DNA from: Spirometra erinaceieuropaei
Lineage: Eukaryota > Platyhelminthes > Cestoda > Diphyllobothriidea > Diphyllobothriidae
Length of the DNA stretch: 64,000 nucleotides
NCBI GenBank assembly: GCA_902702965.1
Contig: CACRXP010000002.1
Coordinates: 1,793,476-1,857,475 of the forward strand
Reading direction: 5' to 3'
The notes under the pieces were generated by a model. That model was given only the letters and a program-made list of their open reading frames with translations. It was not told the origin of the DNA and ran no database searches. Shown here piece by piece: positions 60,385-64,000 of this stretch. Within the stretch, counting starts at the first letter, position 1, and every line of letters starts with the position of its first letter. The translations under genes and the position numbers were made by a program.

Positions 60385-61037
60385 AGGAAGGAGTATCATT
60401 AGGTTTTAAAAAAGTTTCTAATTATTGGACTTTTTAAGACCGCGATATGTCCATTCACATAGCATCGTACCTGGCCGTTTACCACTGCTCCTCATGAAAT
60501 GTACAACATGGTCCGCATCCATTGCAAAATTTTATGGACCCTGTATGATATTTCTTTAATGACATAGAAAAATATGGGATTTTCTTTACGCGGAACGAAT
60601 GCACCTTGTAGAGTGTAATCACTAAGCGTTACTGCAACGAATGATCAGGTTCCAAATTTTTCGGCAATTAGAAAACTTTTTAAAACCTAAGTATACTCCT
60701 TCCTTAAATATAAAATATAAAGAAGACGTGATTCTCTATTGATTGAATAAAAGAAAGCATATTTTTTGTGGTTTCTATAAAATATATTTGAATTTCAAAG
60801 ACCATCGAAAATCAATGGGAAAATGTATGCTACTTAAGTAGTCATTTTTTACCAAGCACGCTTTCTACAGGAGATTGACAAGAAGTGCATTTAAAGGCCG
60901 ACATCCTGCCAAGTCTGAAATGTTATAAGAGTATGCCTTAAGATAATCAGTATCACAACCGCGACCAAGTAATCCTTCCTAATCGAAAACGCATTTCAAA
61001 ATTTCAGCCAACATTTCATGAGATAGGTCACGCACTG
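60385..61037 (+). mobile_element. Foldback element, left end truncated
   Basis: Starts inside the left arm (AAGGAAGGAGTAT, compare AAAGGAAGGGTAT in copy 4), runs through the centre and the full right arm with a perfect CTACTTAAGTAG palindrome near 60830, and ends CATTTCATGAGATAGG..CACTG|TA. Confidence 0.75.
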
Positions 61038-61039
61038 TA

Positions 61040-62848
61040 TGTAGGTTTGCCTAAATTCCCCTCGAAGCTTTTCTCAAAAAGTTATGAGAGGAAGCGAAAA
61101 TACACAGGTGACTCTGAGACGGTTAGAAATTATGAATATGCAGAAAATATACATCATCTGATAAAATTACTTTTTCAACTACGATTCATGGAGAAAATTA
61201 GTAACATGTCCTAAATATGGCACGCAAAAATACGGTTTTTCTGCAAAAAAACTGTTTCTTGTGCGGAACTCTTGCTTCAAGATAATCTGAAAATTTAAGT
61301 AGATGTCGACGTGTTGCGAAACCCAAACGATCACACAAAAACTATCCTACAATTAGCATAAATTCCCGAGGTCAATTAATTTGAACTTTACCAACTTCTG
61401 GTTGAAAATATGTGTTTCGCTGTATTACCAGTACTTTGCGCTTAATCGGGCATCGCATAATATACATTTTCCGTAGTGCCAGCCGGTAGTAGGTTCCTGT
61501 GGAAGCAATAAATGCATAAAATCTTTGAATTTCACGAATTCGTCTGTGCAACGGCCTTGTGACATATCATAAACCCAATATTACGTCCAAAAATATTCGA
61601 TAATTAATGGAAGTACTCAACGTTTGCGCGCAAAACTGGTTGCACTTACCCAGGCTCTAATCTGTACAGGCTGCTTTCGTGCCGGAATCAGCCGATAGAC
61701 ATGCAGGAGAATGATCTGCCCACCTTTTTTATAAATTAACTATCCACTGCGGGTAGAAGTCGTTAATTCCTGTCGAATTAATGAATAACTGCAAAATACT
61801 TATCCAATTATTGGCATTTTTGTCCACTTGGTCTTGACACACATTCCATCAGGAATTTACGCTAGTAGTACTTAAATATGACAAGTATGGCCAAACATGT
61901 AGAATTTACTGAATCGCTGCAACTTATAAAACTAACTGTGAAATAAGGAAATAGCTTAAAGATGATCAAACAAGATACGTGCATAATGACAGAGAATGTC
62001 GATCAGGCATGCGGATGAACATGGCGCGAGGGGCTGAAGTGGTATAGGCGGGTGAGTTTTTGTCGCAGCAAAACCACGTTAGGCATGACTGAGGCCAGGC
62101 AGCGTGTATCATTAGTAACTTTTACCTTATTTAGGTTAATTTTCAGGAAATCATTTTCCAAGTGGCATTCTCATTAACTGAGCACTGCTATTTTTCACAT
62201 AGACTGAAAAAGACCTATTTAAGGATATCTTATCCTTCCTTACTGTTTTATTGAGCAAACCAAGATGTTTCTGCGCTTTATCTGACCTCCGAAACCCGTA
62301 AAAGAAGTAGCAAACCATGACACCCCCAACAGACCTCTTTCTTTAAAGGGCTTGAATTTAAAAAACGCTCAACTTTTTGCTGTAAACTGCTCAAAAGATT
62401 TCTTAAACATGTGGTAAATGTGCGCAATACTCAATGCTGCATCAAAATGGCACTTTGTTAGAGAGTTGAAAATATCTCAAATTTTTGAGTGAAGACCCAC
62501 TAATACGGAAAACAGATTTATCTCCTAATTAGTGAAATAAGACTTTAAGCTTACAGCTTCTGCGCCCCTTGTTTCAGTCGTTTTTTCCTTTTTACTCGGA
62601 AGACGTGTAAGTCAATCTTAATTTTGATAATACTGCGGACAAAATGCTAGGTATTAAATGACAGGAATTTAAGTTGAATTCCCCAGACAGTCATGTATAT
62701 TTTTTTAATCCACACTGCATGCATTAGTTTAGACACAAAAATTTAACCACTACAGTATCTTCCCCAGTTCTATTCGCTGGGGCAAATCCAATCCGCAATA
62801 AAACAGGCAGTGTATTCTTCTGCCAGACCGAATATACGCATATACTAA
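61040..62848. other. Intergenic, no supported feature
   Basis: AT-rich, no frame above 60 codons. Confidence 0.45.
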
Positions 62849-63025
62849 GCGACACTTCGACCGTTGCCAGCGAAGACGTCCACCTCGTATTCCACGAAGT
62901 TGACGCAACGCAGCATCTACCATGCACTCTTCTCGTCCATCCACTTGCAGACGGTGGTAAGACAGGGTCAGGGCCACCAAAGATGAACGCCGCCGCAAAG
63001 TCAAGCGACCCTCCTAAGCGTACCA
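62849..63025 (+). repeat. Dispersed repeat R, diverged copy E
   Basis: TTCGACCGTTGCCAGCGAAG, ACGTCCACCTCGTATTCCAC, CAGCATCTACCATGCAC and TCCACTTGCAGACGG correspond to the first half of copy F, which follows directly in the same orientation. Confidence 0.5.
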
Positions 63026-63039
63026 CACCGACGGTTCAA

Positions 63040-63490
63040 CCGTTGTGCCTGACGATGTCCACCCTGTGCTCCACAGCAAAGTGAAGCAGACAGATTGACT
63101 TGCACGTGACTTAGTTTATAGTGGGTGTAGACTTGCGCAGGTGGATGGCGCGGCCGGGCCCGCGCCTTGGCGCTCACACCACATCCCCTGCTCTACACAA
63201 CAAATGACCAGGATTTTAACCAACAACGGCAAAACCACAACGGGCCAGAAAGACGAGGATGACTGGGCAGCCATGCTCAGGTCCTGTGTACCCAACGGAA
63301 GCGCAAGTGCATCTACCGGCAGGAGACCAGGTACCAGAGGACTGCCTGTACACACCGGGGTGTGAGGGCCATGGTTTGTTGATCTTGGCATAGCAGGCGC
63401 CAACGGACCTATAGCATGCCACGCACACATGGCCTGCTCACTTCTGCATGCGTCAGGCTGCAGCGGGGACGGAGCAGATCCCACACGGGT
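63040..63490 (+). repeat. Dispersed repeat R, copy F
   Basis: GACGATGTCCACCCTGTGCT, TAGTTTATAGTGGGTGTAGA, GACCAGGATTTTAACCAACA, GACGAGGATGACTGGGCAGC and GTGCATCTACCGGCAGGAGA, collinear with copy C. No conserved frame. Confidence 0.75.
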
Positions 63491-64000
63491 GAGATCGCCA
63501 TAAAGACCACGTTAAAAAGGAGTGAAGGCGGCCTATTCTCGTCAGTCGACAGCCCCTCAGGCCACGACTGATAGCGCGCTGTTATAGATTAAAGTGCGCC
63601 AAACATGTTATAATGCGTAACGTGCCGATTTGCTGTAGCGATGGACTCGAGTGACCGGTCTTAAGCGTGCATCGCCAGCCACTGCCGGAATTCCGGACCA
63701 TATGCGTCGACAGAACATCCGTCATAGTCGAGGGGATTGATGTACAGATCTTCAAAACACTACATGACGCAATCTTTCCACGCATCCGGTTCATTACGGA
63801 AGAAGAAGATGAAGAAGTCAATAGCCATTTGCCCTCCTTGATCTACAAATTTCAAAGGTGGCAGATAACGAAGTGGAGATTAGGGTCCGCTGGAATGCAA
63901 CGGATATCTAATTCCAAATCAGCTGCTCCGTTAGTCATACATGCAGTCGCGTCAGAAACTTCTTCTAGTGGATTCAAGCACGTTAGAGCGAAGTCAACAG
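63491..64000. other. Intergenic, no supported feature
   Basis: Short frames only; nothing recognised to the window end. Confidence 0.4.

Overview
The window reads as nuclear DNA of a multicellular eukaryote, most likely a flatworm and probably a diphyllobothriidean or related tapeworm. The direct evidence is spliced host exons with GT-AG introns, no operons, large AT-rich intergenic stretches, long trinucleotide microsatellites and dense transposable elements. The tapeworm assignment is inference: it rests on the mix of a CsRn1-like Ty3/gypsy element, CR1/jockey-type LINEs, Penelope-like elements (PLEs) and a Merlin transposon, and on a C2H2-finger repeat (48131-48231) that I recall, without a database check, from Spirometra/Schistocephalus-type genomes.

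Host genes. The best supported is a complete four-exon MRPL46 (mL46, mitochondrial large-subunit ribosomal protein) on the minus strand, 21572 down to 13976. Its reading frame closes to 263 codons across three introns. A TatD-family nuclease exon lies at 3320-3426 (minus). Less certain exons with good splice signals but no recognised family are at 27451-27571 (minus) and 53756-53967, 55553-55735 and 57238-57379 (plus). A 196-codon minus-strand open frame at 57383-57973 is also unidentified.

Mobile DNA by region. 1-11 kb holds a terminal-inverted-repeat element with a telomere-like core, tRNA-derived SINE copies, and several copies of a long-inverted-repeat foldback element with TA target duplications. 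12-22 kb holds two PLE fragments, a Tc1-type transposase remnant and two microsatellites around and inside MRPL46. 24.4-27 kb is a degenerate LINE with an (ATT)n tail. 27613-36164 is a Ty3/gypsy LTR retrotransposon with both LTRs and a 4-bp target duplication. A 5'-truncated LINE has inserted into its pol gene, and a PLE with inverted terminal repeats has inserted into the tail of that LINE, giving three nested levels. 36-42 kb has two hairpins and two LINE 3' ends. 45733-46523 is an internally deleted Merlin with inverted repeats and an 8-bp target duplication, next to a second telomere-core element. 48232-49178 is an assembly gap. 49-64 kb has an AT-rich, mostly featureless half, then another PLE, a foldback copy and several copies of a GC-richer dispersed repeat.

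No prokaryotic or viral gene cluster is present. The most unusual signals are the foldback family with evenly placed internal palindromes, the TIR element carrying TTAGGG-like repeats, and hammerhead-ribozyme-like cores in the PLE terminal repeats.
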